From assembly GCA_035248725.1 (NCBI GenBank), contig DATFHG010000158.1:1-5261 (forward strand): a DNA stretch of 5,261 nt, in the 5' to 3' direction. Made by a program: the position numbers and the translations under genes. Position 1 is the first letter of the stretch, and the number at the start of each line of letters is the position of its first letter. Positions 1 through 5,103 of the stretch are shown here, piece by piece. The DNA is from DASPMP01 sp035248725 (GTDB taxonomy: Bacteria; Gemmatimonadota; Gemmatimonadetes; Gemmatimonadales; Gemmatimonadaceae). The notes under the pieces are model-generated. The model was not told the origin of the DNA. It did not search any database and saw only the letters and a list, made by a program, of their open reading frames with translations.

Positions 1-264
1 GGTGAGCTGCGCGGTCACCTTCTGCGCGCTGGCCGCCGGAGCGTTGGTCGTCACGGCCCACGTCAGGCCGCTGCTCGAGACCGGATCCGGCTCGCTACCG
101 ACCGTGGTCACGTTCGAGACGGTCAAGCTGGTGTTGCCCGACACCGCGATCTTGTTGATCGCGTTGACGGCGAACGTCACCGTCTGCGTCGCTGTCTGCG
201 CCATCGCGGCATTGGCCGCGCCAACGAGCAGCGCCATCGCTGCTACCATGCGTCCTGCGTTCAT
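1..264 (-). CDS. Secreted Ser/Thr/Val-rich protein, N-terminal part (runs off left edge)
   Basis: The first 88 codons of a minus-strand gene are present, open to the window edge. The start ATG (264-262) has GGAG six bases upstream. The product begins with a Sec signal peptide: a short n-region (MNAGR), a hydrophobic stretch rich in Ala/Leu/Val, and a cleavage site AMA before QTATQ at about residue 22/23. The mature part (TVTFAVNAINKIAVSG, then alternating Thr/Ser/Val and a TWAVTTN segment) looks like beta-sandwich or Ig-like extracellular sequence with no cysteines in the visible part. I do not recognise a named family. The protein is probably exported to the periplasm or surface. It lies 96 nt downstream of the SGNH hydrolase on the same strand and has its own ribosome binding site, so it may be a separate unit or the tail of that operon. 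Confidence 0.75.
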   Translation of the reverse strand, partial: MNAGRMVAAMALLVGAANAAMAQTATQTVTFAVNAINKIAVSGNTSLTVSNVTTVGSEPDPVSSSGLTWAVTTNAPAASAQKVTAQLT

Positions 265-270
265 TGCTAT

Positions 271-274
271 CTCC
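271..274 (-). promoter_or_regulatory. Ribosome binding site of the secreted protein
   Basis: On the minus strand the bases read GGAG, followed by six bases (ATAGCA) and the ATG at 264. This supports that start although the gene is truncated by the window. Confidence 0.65.
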
Positions 275-345
275 AGTAAGTAGGGGCTGTTTTGGTCTGC
301 GCGAATAACCTGCCTGCGCACCGATTACAGAAGCTTTGCTGTCAA

Positions 346-361
346 ATGACGTTTTCGTCAT
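346..361. repeat. Short inverted repeat at the hydrolase stop codon
   Basis: ATGACG and CGTCAT form perfect 6-bp arms around a 4-base loop (TTTT on the plus strand, AAAA on the minus strand). The outer base is the last base of the hydrolase TGA stop (363-361). On the minus strand only three T follow, so it is at best a weak terminator or 3'-end stabilising hairpin. It could equally be a protein-binding palindrome. Confidence 0.35.
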
Positions 362-1050
362 CAATGCTTCCGCGCCCCTACGACGGGGCCCAGGAGCTCG
401 CGCCACAGGGCATAGCCGGCCGCCGTCATGTGCAGGCTGTCGTCCACGAAGAGCTCCGGCCGCGGATGGCCGTTTGCGCCCACCATCGCCGGGAACACGT
501 TCACGAAGGTCGCCCGCGCGTCGCGAGCGATGTCGGCGGCGATGAGCGCATTGGCCTTGCGCATCGAATCCGCCAGCGTCCAGCGGCTCGGACTCGGCTT
601 GATGGAGACGAATACCAGTCGCGTCTCCGGCAGTGCGCGGTGCACCAGCGCCGCAAAAGCGCGATAATCGGCGAGCACCTGCGCGGGAGTGTGCCCTTCC
701 GAGAGGTCGTTGTCCCCTGCGTACAGCACGATCAGCCTGGGCTTGTATGGAAGCACGATCCGCGGCGCGAAGTACACGACGTCGGCGAGCGTCGAGCCGC
801 CGAAGCCCCGGTTCAGCGCCGAGGAACCCGGAAAGTCAGCGCCGACGTCTGGCCACATGCGGATGGACGAGCTGCCGACGAACACCACGCCTCCAGGTTG
901 CGGAGCATTGACCCGGTCCGCCGCCTCGAACGCCGCGATCTCGTCGTCGAACTGCGCAGCGGTCGACGGTGCCGGATTCGCCGCCGGTCGGGCGCATGCG
1001 ACAACAGTCGCTGCGAGCGCAAGGAGTCTTCCGCAGATGCGTGTAGTCAT
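361..1050 (-). CDS. SGNH/GDSL-family hydrolase, predicted lipoprotein
   Basis: A 229-residue SGNH hydrolase, a family that removes ester-linked acyl or acetyl groups. The signal sequence ends in a lipobox (V16-V17-A18-C19), so I predict a lipid-anchored protein in the cell envelope. Family blocks appear in order. Block I is FVGSSSIRMW, with S61 the likely nucleophile (GSSS replaces the canonical GDS). Block II is NRGFGG (residues 80-85). Block III is AGDND, with N114 the likely oxyanion-hole residue. Block V is DDSLH, with D204 and H207 as the DxxH catalytic pair. All four are intact, so the enzyme should be active, but the substrate cannot be read from sequence. The ATG at 1050 overlaps the upstream gene's TGA as ATGA and has no Shine-Dalgarno-like stretch before it, which implies translational coupling. 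A longer open frame extends upstream to 1290, but that part lies inside the DUF4386 gene and lacks a signal sequence. Confidence 0.9.
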   Translation of the reverse strand: MTTRICGRLLALAATVVACARPAANPAPSTAAQFDDEIAAFEAADRVNAPQPGGVVFVGSSSIRMWPDVGADFPGSSALNRGFGGSTLADVVYFAPRIVLPYKPRLIVLYAGDNDLSEGHTPAQVLADYRAFAALVHRALPETRLVFVSIKPSPSRWTLADSMRKANALIAADIARDARATFVNVFPAMVGANGHPRPELFVDDSLHMTAAGYALWRELLGPVVGARKH

Positions 1051-1712
1051 GCCGGAAAACTGGCGACCCCCTTCACCAGGAACCACACCGCGACAACGAC
1101 CTCGAAGAACGCGATCGGCACCCAGGCAATGGCGGTGAATGGCGAGCCGATGAAGCGCAGCACCTGGAGGGGAAGGGTGACGATGAGCAGCGCCGAACCT
1201 GCGACACCCACCCACGCCAGCCATGCCGGGATCATCCGCCCGCGGAGCAGCAACCAGCAAAACGCCGTGCTCCCGATCGCGAACAGCCATGCGCCGATCA
1301 GACTCGAGCGGCGCAGCAGCACCGCCGCAACCGCGTGCAGCCCGTCCGCTGTGGGCGCGGCATCGCCGGCGAGCGCGGTCACCGAGACGAGAGCGAGCGT
1401 CACCGGCACGCCCACAGCGCCCATGATGCCTTCGGCTAGGCGGAATGCGAATCCGACGAGAGCGATGTCGCCGTCCTGCACGCGCGTGATGGAGTAGAGA
1501 GAGACCGCCAGCGCCAGCGCGCAGAAGCTGCCGATCATGCCGAGCAGCTCCGAGAGCCGCACCTGCGTCGCGTGCTGCGCCATGCTTGCCAGCTGTGTGG
1601 CGACGTCATTTCCGAAGACGGCGCGGCTGAAGATGTAGGCACCGGAACCTGCAGCGGCGATGTACAGCAGATAGGCAATGCCAGCGACGCGGGCGTTCGC
1701 AGTTCGAGTCAT
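1047..1712 (-). CDS. DUF4386-type six-helix integral membrane protein
   Basis: A 221-residue, very hydrophobic protein with about six predicted transmembrane helices near residues 9-29, 54-75, 84-114, 137-157, 161-183 and 192-215. The layout resembles the DUF4386 family as I know it: an N-terminal RVAGIAYLLY, a central GFAFRLAEGIMGAV helix, and a C-terminal helix ending in VWFLVKGV. The family has no established biochemical role. The start is uncertain. The ATG at 1712 gives the family-like N-terminus (MTRTANARVAG) but has a poor ribosome binding site. An in-frame ATG at 1754 is preceded by GGGGA six bases away and would add a 14-residue Pro-rich leader. The gene overlaps the SGNH lipoprotein gene by 4 bp, so the two are surely cotranscribed. 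The pair may form an inner-membrane/envelope unit, but that is inference. Confidence 0.8.
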   Translation of the reverse strand: MTRTANARVAGIAYLLYIAAAGSGAYIFSRAVFGNDVATQLASMAQHATQVRLSELLGMIGSFCALALAVSLYSITRVQDGDIALVGFAFRLAEGIMGAVGVPVTLALVSVTALAGDAAPTADGLHAVAAVLLRRSSLIGAWLFAIGSTAFCWLLLRGRMIPAWLAWVGVAGSALLIVTLPLQVLRFIGSPFTAIAWVPIAFFEVVVAVWFLVKGVASFPA

Positions 1713-1753
1713 GGTGGCTGGTCCGGGAAAAGGATACGGCGGGAACGGCGACA

Positions 1754-1783
1754 TATGGGTTCCCCATAGCAGTCAACGACTGC
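1754..1783. repeat. Two abutting 15-bp inverted repeats, candidate operator or leader hairpins
   Basis: Two perfect inverted repeats sit back to back. TATGGG-TTC-CCCATA occupies 1754-1768 and GCAGTC-AAC-GACTGC occupies 1769-1783. Each has 6-bp arms and a 3-base centre, and together they fill 30 bp with no gap. They lie 42-71 bases upstream of the DUF4386 ATG at 1712, in the divergent intergenic region. They could be binding sites for a dimeric regulator or two small hairpins in the leader RNA of the minus-strand operon. If the alternative start at 1754 were used, the first repeat would overlap its ribosome binding site and start codon. Confidence 0.55.
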
Positions 1784-1815
1784 CGTGCGTCCCCGGTTTC
1801 AACGTTTCGCAATGA

Positions 1816-1831
1816 GGACACACGCGTGTCC
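1816..1831. repeat. 16-bp inverted repeat in the divergent intergenic region
   Basis: GGACAC and GTGTCC form perfect 6-bp arms around ACGC. The site lies 32 bp beyond the tandem repeats, between the two divergent transcription units. Its arm sequence differs from both tandem repeats, so it is not a third copy of the same site. It may be an operator, or chance in GC-rich DNA. I saw no convincing sigma-70-type -10/-35 pair anywhere in 1713-1969, although at least one promoter on each strand is expected there. Confidence 0.35.
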
Positions 1832-1960
1832 GGCGCTTGCGACACCAGGTGCTGCATCCGGAGACACGCCGAGCGCCGAACGCTGTGCCGGGCAACGGCT
1901 TACGTACCGCGGCGTCCGCTGGCCATCCCTCTGCATGCGCGTGCCATCGGCGATCAACCT

Positions 1961-1965
1961 GGAGG
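1961..1965 (+). promoter_or_regulatory. Ribosome binding site fixing the start of the barrel-like protein
   Basis: GGAGG is followed by CGCC and the ATG at 1970. It selects this ATG over the longer open frame that begins at 1826. The chosen ATG also begins directly with a signal peptide, whereas the upstream extension is Arg/Cys-rich and unlike an exported protein. Confidence 0.8.
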
Positions 1966-1969
1966 CGCC

Positions 1970-2971
1970 ATGTACAACACGAAGAGGCTACGCCTCGCGA
2001 CCATCCCGATCCTGGCCCTGTCATCGACGACGATGGCGCTGGCGCAGTCCTCGGTTGCGGTGAGTCCCTTTGTTTCCTACGTCCCCAGCGCGGCACAGAA
2101 TCCGCTGGCCGGCTTCGCGCTCACCTTCGGCGGCACGACCGGTCTCGCGCTGCGGGGCGGCGCGGACATGTCGATCTCGACACCAAAGACCACGAACGCG
2201 GCCGACCCGAGCGCTCCCGTCACGGGTGGCTATCGACCCTGGAGCGCCGATGCGGACGCGATGCTGTTCCTCGGTGGCCTCGGCGGCGGCGCAACGGTAT
2301 TCAGCCGCTCGCTGTCTCCGTATCTCTTCTCGGGCATCGGCCTGCTGGGTGGTGACAGCGCAGGCGTGAACGTGGTGCACAATGGATGGAGCTACGGCGC
2401 GGGCGCGACGATTCCGCTCGGCCTCGATGCCGACGTGTTCGGCGAAGCGCGCTGGCGCATGTCGCAGTACGTGCTGCCGACGGCGAAGGGTGCTCCGGAC
2501 TCCAAGAGCGAAATGCGGTTCGGCCTGTCATTCCATGTCGGCGGATCCGCCGTGTCCGACGACCGTCGCCGTCGGCGCCATCGCATGGACGACGATTATG
2601 ACGACGATCCCGCTCCAACTCCCGTCGTAGTCGTGCCGCAGCAGCCAGCTCCGCAGCCTCAGACCGTCGTCGTCACGCCGGCGCCGCAGCCCACCACCGT
2701 CGTCGTGGTACCGCAGGCGCAACCTGAGCCGCAGCCGCGCGTGAGCGTGAACTTCCCGATCATCATCGGGTCGCGGCGGCAGCATCGCGATCGCGAGATC
2801 GTGGTTGTGGAACGCCACGACAACCCGGGCCGTCGCATCGTCGAGCGGGTGCAGGGGATATATCGCGCCAACTCGACCACGACGACGACCACCGCGGCGT
2901 GTCAGCAGACGAGCAACAAGCGACGCGCCAGCCGATCGGCGGGCGCGGCGGTGTGCGTCGTGCCGCAGTAG
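1970..2971 (+). CDS. Outer-membrane barrel-like protein with charged, Pro/Gln/Val-repeat C-terminal extension
   Basis: A 333-residue exported protein. The signal peptide (KRLR, hydrophobic core, ALA cleavage) ends at about residue 25. Residues 26-192 resemble a small outer-membrane beta barrel: Gly-rich alternating strands (FALTFGGTTGLALRGG, PYLFSGIGLLGG, WSYGAGATIPLGL) and an amphipathic strand MRFGLSFHV that would close it. An extension follows. Residues 197-213 hold a basic run (RRRRRHR) directly followed by an acidic one (DDDYDDD). Residues 218-256 are three imperfect repeats of the form (T/P)VVV(V)xPxxQPxPQP. Residues 257-333 are basic, with NFPIIIG, a Thr run at 303-308, and two cysteines (311, 329) that could form a disulfide. 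The tail may reach across the periplasm or stay at the surface, or bind cell wall or polyanions. No named family is recognised. It is transcribed alone and ends at a strong terminator. Confidence 0.82.
   Translation: MYNTKRLRLATIPILALSSTTMALAQSSVAVSPFVSYVPSAAQNPLAGFALTFGGTTGLALRGGADMSISTPKTTNAADPSAPVTGGYRPWSADADAMLFLGGLGGGATVFSRSLSPYLFSGIGLLGGDSAGVNVVHNGWSYGAGATIPLGLDADVFGEARWRMSQYVLPTAKGAPDSKSEMRFGLSFHVGGSAVSDDRRRRRHRMDDDYDDDPAPTPVVVVPQQPAPQPQTVVVTPAPQPTTVVVVPQAQPEPQPRVSVNFPIIIGSRRQHRDREIVVVERHDNPGRRIVERVQGIYRANSTTTTTTAACQQTSNKRRASRSAGAAVCVVPQ
2609..2737 (+). repeat. Coding repeat: three imperfect Pro/Gln/Val units
   Basis: This stretch encodes residues 214-256 of the barrel-like protein. 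The units are approximately PVVVVPQQPAPQPQ, TVVVTPAPQPT and TVVVVPQAQPEPQP. The DNA shows repeated GTCGTCGT and CCGCAG blocks, consistent with expansion by slippage or unequal recombination. Such Pro-rich segments are often extended spacers. Confidence 0.65.
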
Positions 2972-2972
2972 T

Positions 2973-3308
2973 TCACTGGGGAGGCAGAGCCTCCCGCTTT
3001 TTCCGGTGAGCCATGATTTTGACGGCGTCGCGCTGGTGCTCCTCGATGCGCCCCACCTCCAGCGCGACGGCGTCGACCGACTGCTGCAGCTCGCGCAGTC
3101 GACGATCGAGATCCATGTCGACGGGGCCGTCGCGCTGCGGACGATCGCGACCGAGTCGCCAGGCGACGTAGCCGGCGCCGACCGCCAGCAGCGCGACGTG
3201 CACGCTTCCGTGCATCCACTCGCCCCGCATGAAGGCGATCACCGCGCCGCCGGCGTTGATGGCGGTGTACACCACGCCGATCACTGCCCACCATGTCGCC
3301 CGCGTCAT
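2973..3308 (-). CDS. Small two-helix membrane protein with C-terminal coiled coil
   Basis: A 111-residue protein of no recognised family. Two hydrophobic helices (about residues 5-27 and 34-52) are joined by a short loop, so both ends probably face the same side. They are followed by a highly charged helix (about 66-96, DLDRRLRELQQSVDAVALEV) with heptad-like hydrophobic spacing that suggests a coiled coil, and then a basic tail (HRKKR). The ATG at 3308 lies 11 nt after the gamma-glutamyltransferase stop with only a weak ribosome binding site, so it is probably cotranscribed and partly coupled to that gene. Its stop (2975-2973) is one base from the convergent stop at 2971. The plus-strand terminator hairpin therefore lies within its last codons. 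The operon position suggests, but does not show, an envelope role related to its neighbour. Confidence 0.75.
   Translation of the reverse strand: MTRATWWAVIGVVYTAINAGGAVIAFMRGEWMHGSVHVALLAVGAGYVAWRLGRDRPQRDGPVDMDLDRRLRELQQSVDAVALEVGRIEEHQRDAVKIMAHRKKREALPPQ
2979..3002 (+). terminator. Rho-independent terminator of the barrel-like protein gene
   Basis: GGGAGGC and GCCTCCC form a perfect 7-bp stem (2979-2985 with 2989-2995) around the loop AGA, followed by GC and five T (2998-3002). It begins eight bases after the TAG stop. On the other strand the hairpin exists but no T run follows, so it should terminate only plus-strand transcription. The bases also encode the C-terminal residues (EALPPQ region) of the convergent small membrane protein. 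Confidence 0.82.
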
Positions 3309-3319
3309 GACGACCGCAC

Positions 3320-5047
3320 TCAGTGGCCGACGGCGCCAGCGTCCGGATCGCGAGGATCCGCGGCGCCCAGCCGCGCCCGCGTGCGCGCGTCGATGAAGAT
3401 GGAATGTGCGGTGCCCTGCTCACCGCCGACGGACACGTGATGCCCCATGGCTTCCAGCTGCTGGACGACGTCGCTGGAGATGCCGCCATCCTCGACATAG
3501 ATGGTGTCCGGCAGCCACTGATGGTGGATGCGCGCGGCGTTCACCGCCTGCTGGATGTTCATGTCGAAGTCGATGACGTTCGACACGACCTGGAACACGG
3601 TGTTGATGATCGTGCGGCCGCCGGGGCTGCCGACTACGGCGACGAGCCGGCCGTTCTTCGCGACGATCGTGGGCGACATGCTGGACAACATGCGCTGCTG
3701 CGGCCGCACCAGGTTGGGCAGCGTACCGATATAACCCTCGTCCGTGGTCATCCCGCGCTGAGCGTTGAAATCGCCCATCTCGTTGTTGAGGAGAAATCCC
3801 GCGCCGGGGACGACGATCGCCGAGCCGTAGCCGTATTCGAGCGTGTATGTCACCGAGACCGCCATCCCGCTCGCGTCCACCACGGAATAGTGCGTGGTGT
3901 GCATCGCTTCGGCGGCGTCCGCGACATCGGCCGGTCCGGATGGAGACGCGTGATGGGGATCGATCGTCGCACGTTGCTCCGACGCGTACGACTTGCTGGT
4001 GAGCCGCGCTACCGGCAACCGGTTGAAATCCGGATCGCCGAGCCAGTGCGCGCGGTCGCGGAAGGCGCGACGCATGGCCTCCGTCTCGAGATGGATGTGC
4101 TGTGCCGAGTTGTGTCCTGCGGACGCGAGATTGAAGCCCTCGAGGATGTTCAGCATCTCCACGATCGCGATGCCGCCGCTGCTTGGCGGAGGCATGCTGA
4201 TGATGTCGTAGCCGCGATACGTGCCGCGGATCGGCGCCCGCTCCTTGGCCTGATACAGCGCCAGGTCGCGCATGCTGACGATGCCGCCGCCGCGCTTCAT
4301 CTCGGCGGCGATGAGGCGCGCGGTCTCGCCGGCGTAGAAGCCGGCGCGTCCCTGCCGTGCGATGCGATCGAGCGTCCGCGCGAGATCGGGGAATCGGATC
4401 GAGTCGCCCTGAGCGTACGGCGTGCCGTTCCTGGAATACGCCACGACGGTCGCGGGGTATCGCTGGAATCGCTGCATCTCGCCGGAGAGCGACTGCGCCA
4501 GGCCGGCGGGTGCGACGAACCCATCGCGCGCGAGCCTGACCGCGGGGTCCACGAGCGATCGCCACGACTTGCGGCCGTACTTGCGATGCGCGAGATCGAA
4601 GCCGGCAACGGTGCCCGGCACGCCCACCGCGAGATGGCTCTCATGATGCCGCTCGTACGAGTACTTGCCGGTGGAGTCGAGAAACATCCGCTCGTTCGCG
4701 GCGAGGGGCGCCTTCTCACGGAAGTCGATCGTCGTCGCGCGGCCGTCGGGGAAGCGGATGACCATGAAGCCGCCTCCGCCGATGTTGCCAGCCGTCGGAT
4801 ACGTGACGGCGAGCGCGAATCCCGTGGCGATCGCTGCGTCGACCGCGTTGCCGCCCGCGCGCAGCACGCTGTCGCCTACCGCGCTGGCGATGCGGCTGGC
4901 CGACACGACCATCGTCCGCGGCGCCGACACGGGAGTCGTGGGCCAATCCGCGCGCGGTATCTGGGCATGGAGCGCGACGGCGTAGAACGACGCGACGGCG
5001 GACAGTGCGAGGCGGGGCCGCATGCGCACACGAAGGGCTCGGTTCAT
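3320..5047 (-). CDS. ggt: Gamma-glutamyltransferase / glutathione hydrolase precursor
   Basis: A 575-residue Ntn hydrolase that transfers or hydrolyses the gamma-glutamyl group of glutathione and related peptides (EC 2.3.2.2, 3.4.19.13). A Sec signal peptide (cleavage near A28/Q29) places it in the periplasm. The precursor is expected to cut itself before T384 of TTHYSVVD, giving a large subunit (29-383) and a small subunit (384-575) with T384 as nucleophile. Other family residues are present: R110 (DFREKAP), T402, E423 and D426 (NNEMGDF), S455-S456 (LSSMSPT) and the oxyanion-hole G476-G477 (SPGG). The segment from T384 to S455 matches E. coli Ggt in length without gaps, so it has a lid loop, with Y439 close to the E. 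coli Tyr444 position. One oddity is E404 where E. coli has Asn411. The ATG at 5047 is preferred over the GTG at 5068 because AGGAG precedes it. Length is normal (E. coli about 580). Confidence 0.96.
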   Translation of the reverse strand: MNRALRVRMRPRLALSAVASFYAVALHAQIPRADWPTTPVSAPRTMVVSASRIASAVGDSVLRAGGNAVDAAIATGFALAVTYPTAGNIGGGGFMVIRFPDGRATTIDFREKAPLAANERMFLDSTGKYSYERHHESHLAVGVPGTVAGFDLAHRKYGRKSWRSLVDPAVRLARDGFVAPAGLAQSLSGEMQRFQRYPATVVAYSRNGTPYAQGDSIRFPDLARTLDRIARQGRAGFYAGETARLIAAEMKRGGGIVSMRDLALYQAKERAPIRGTYRGYDIISMPPPSSGGIAIVEMLNILEGFNLASAGHNSAQHIHLETEAMRRAFRDRAHWLGDPDFNRLPVARLTSKSYASEQRATIDPHHASPSGPADVADAAEAMHTTHYSVVDASGMAVSVTYTLEYGYGSAIVVPGAGFLLNNEMGDFNAQRGMTTDEGYIGTLPNLVRPQQRMLSSMSPTIVAKNGRLVAVVGSPGGRTIINTVFQVVSNVIDFDMNIQQAVNAARIHHQWLPDTIYVEDGGISSDVVQQLEAMGHHVSVGGEQGTAHSIFIDARTRARLGAADPRDPDAGAVGH

Positions 5048-5055
5048 CTGGGGGT

Positions 5056-5060
5056 CTCCT
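5056..5060 (-). promoter_or_regulatory. Ribosome binding site deciding the ggt start
   Basis: On the minus strand AGGAG is followed by eight bases (ACCCCCAG) and the ATG at 5047. It lies inside the 7-codon extension that a GTG start at 5068 would add, so the ATG is the better start. The resulting N-terminus (MNRALRVRMRPR plus hydrophobic core) is a textbook signal-peptide opening. Confidence 0.8.
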
Positions 5061-5103
5061 GTTGCCACGACGTTACCGCCTGCGAGCCGCGACCGCTAAT
5101 GCG

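Noticed and set aside
317..345. Possible sigma-70 promoter (TTGACA on the minus strand at 345-340) for the secreted protein
   Set aside because: The -35 is perfect, but no acceptable -10 lies 15-19 bases away. TGTAAT is only 10 bases downstream and TTATTC is 31. I mention it only as context for the nearby palindrome.
292..1497. A 401-codon plus-strand open frame opposite the hydrolase and DUF4386 genes
   Set aside because: It crosses two convincing minus-strand genes, has Arg-rich low-quality sequence and no ribosome binding site that I can see.
2755..2770. CCCGAT-CATC-ATCGGG inverted repeat
   Set aside because: It lies inside the coding sequence (NFPIIIG), has no T run, and is plausible by chance from codon use.
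2785..2796. Perfect 12-bp palindrome TCGCGATCGCGA
   Set aside because: It is inside coding DNA for HRDRE. CG-rich palindromes of this kind arise easily, and there is no second copy in the window.
2846..2971. A frameshift near the end of the barrel-like protein
   Set aside because: The tail looks odd (Thr run, basic), so I read the other two frames. Neither gives a better domain, and the annotated frame stops right before the terminator, which supports it.
5048..5103. Promoter or terminator between the REC gene and ggt
   Set aside because: The best candidate pair (TTAGCG, 18 bases, TAACGT on the minus strand) matches consensus poorly, and there is no stem followed by T residues.
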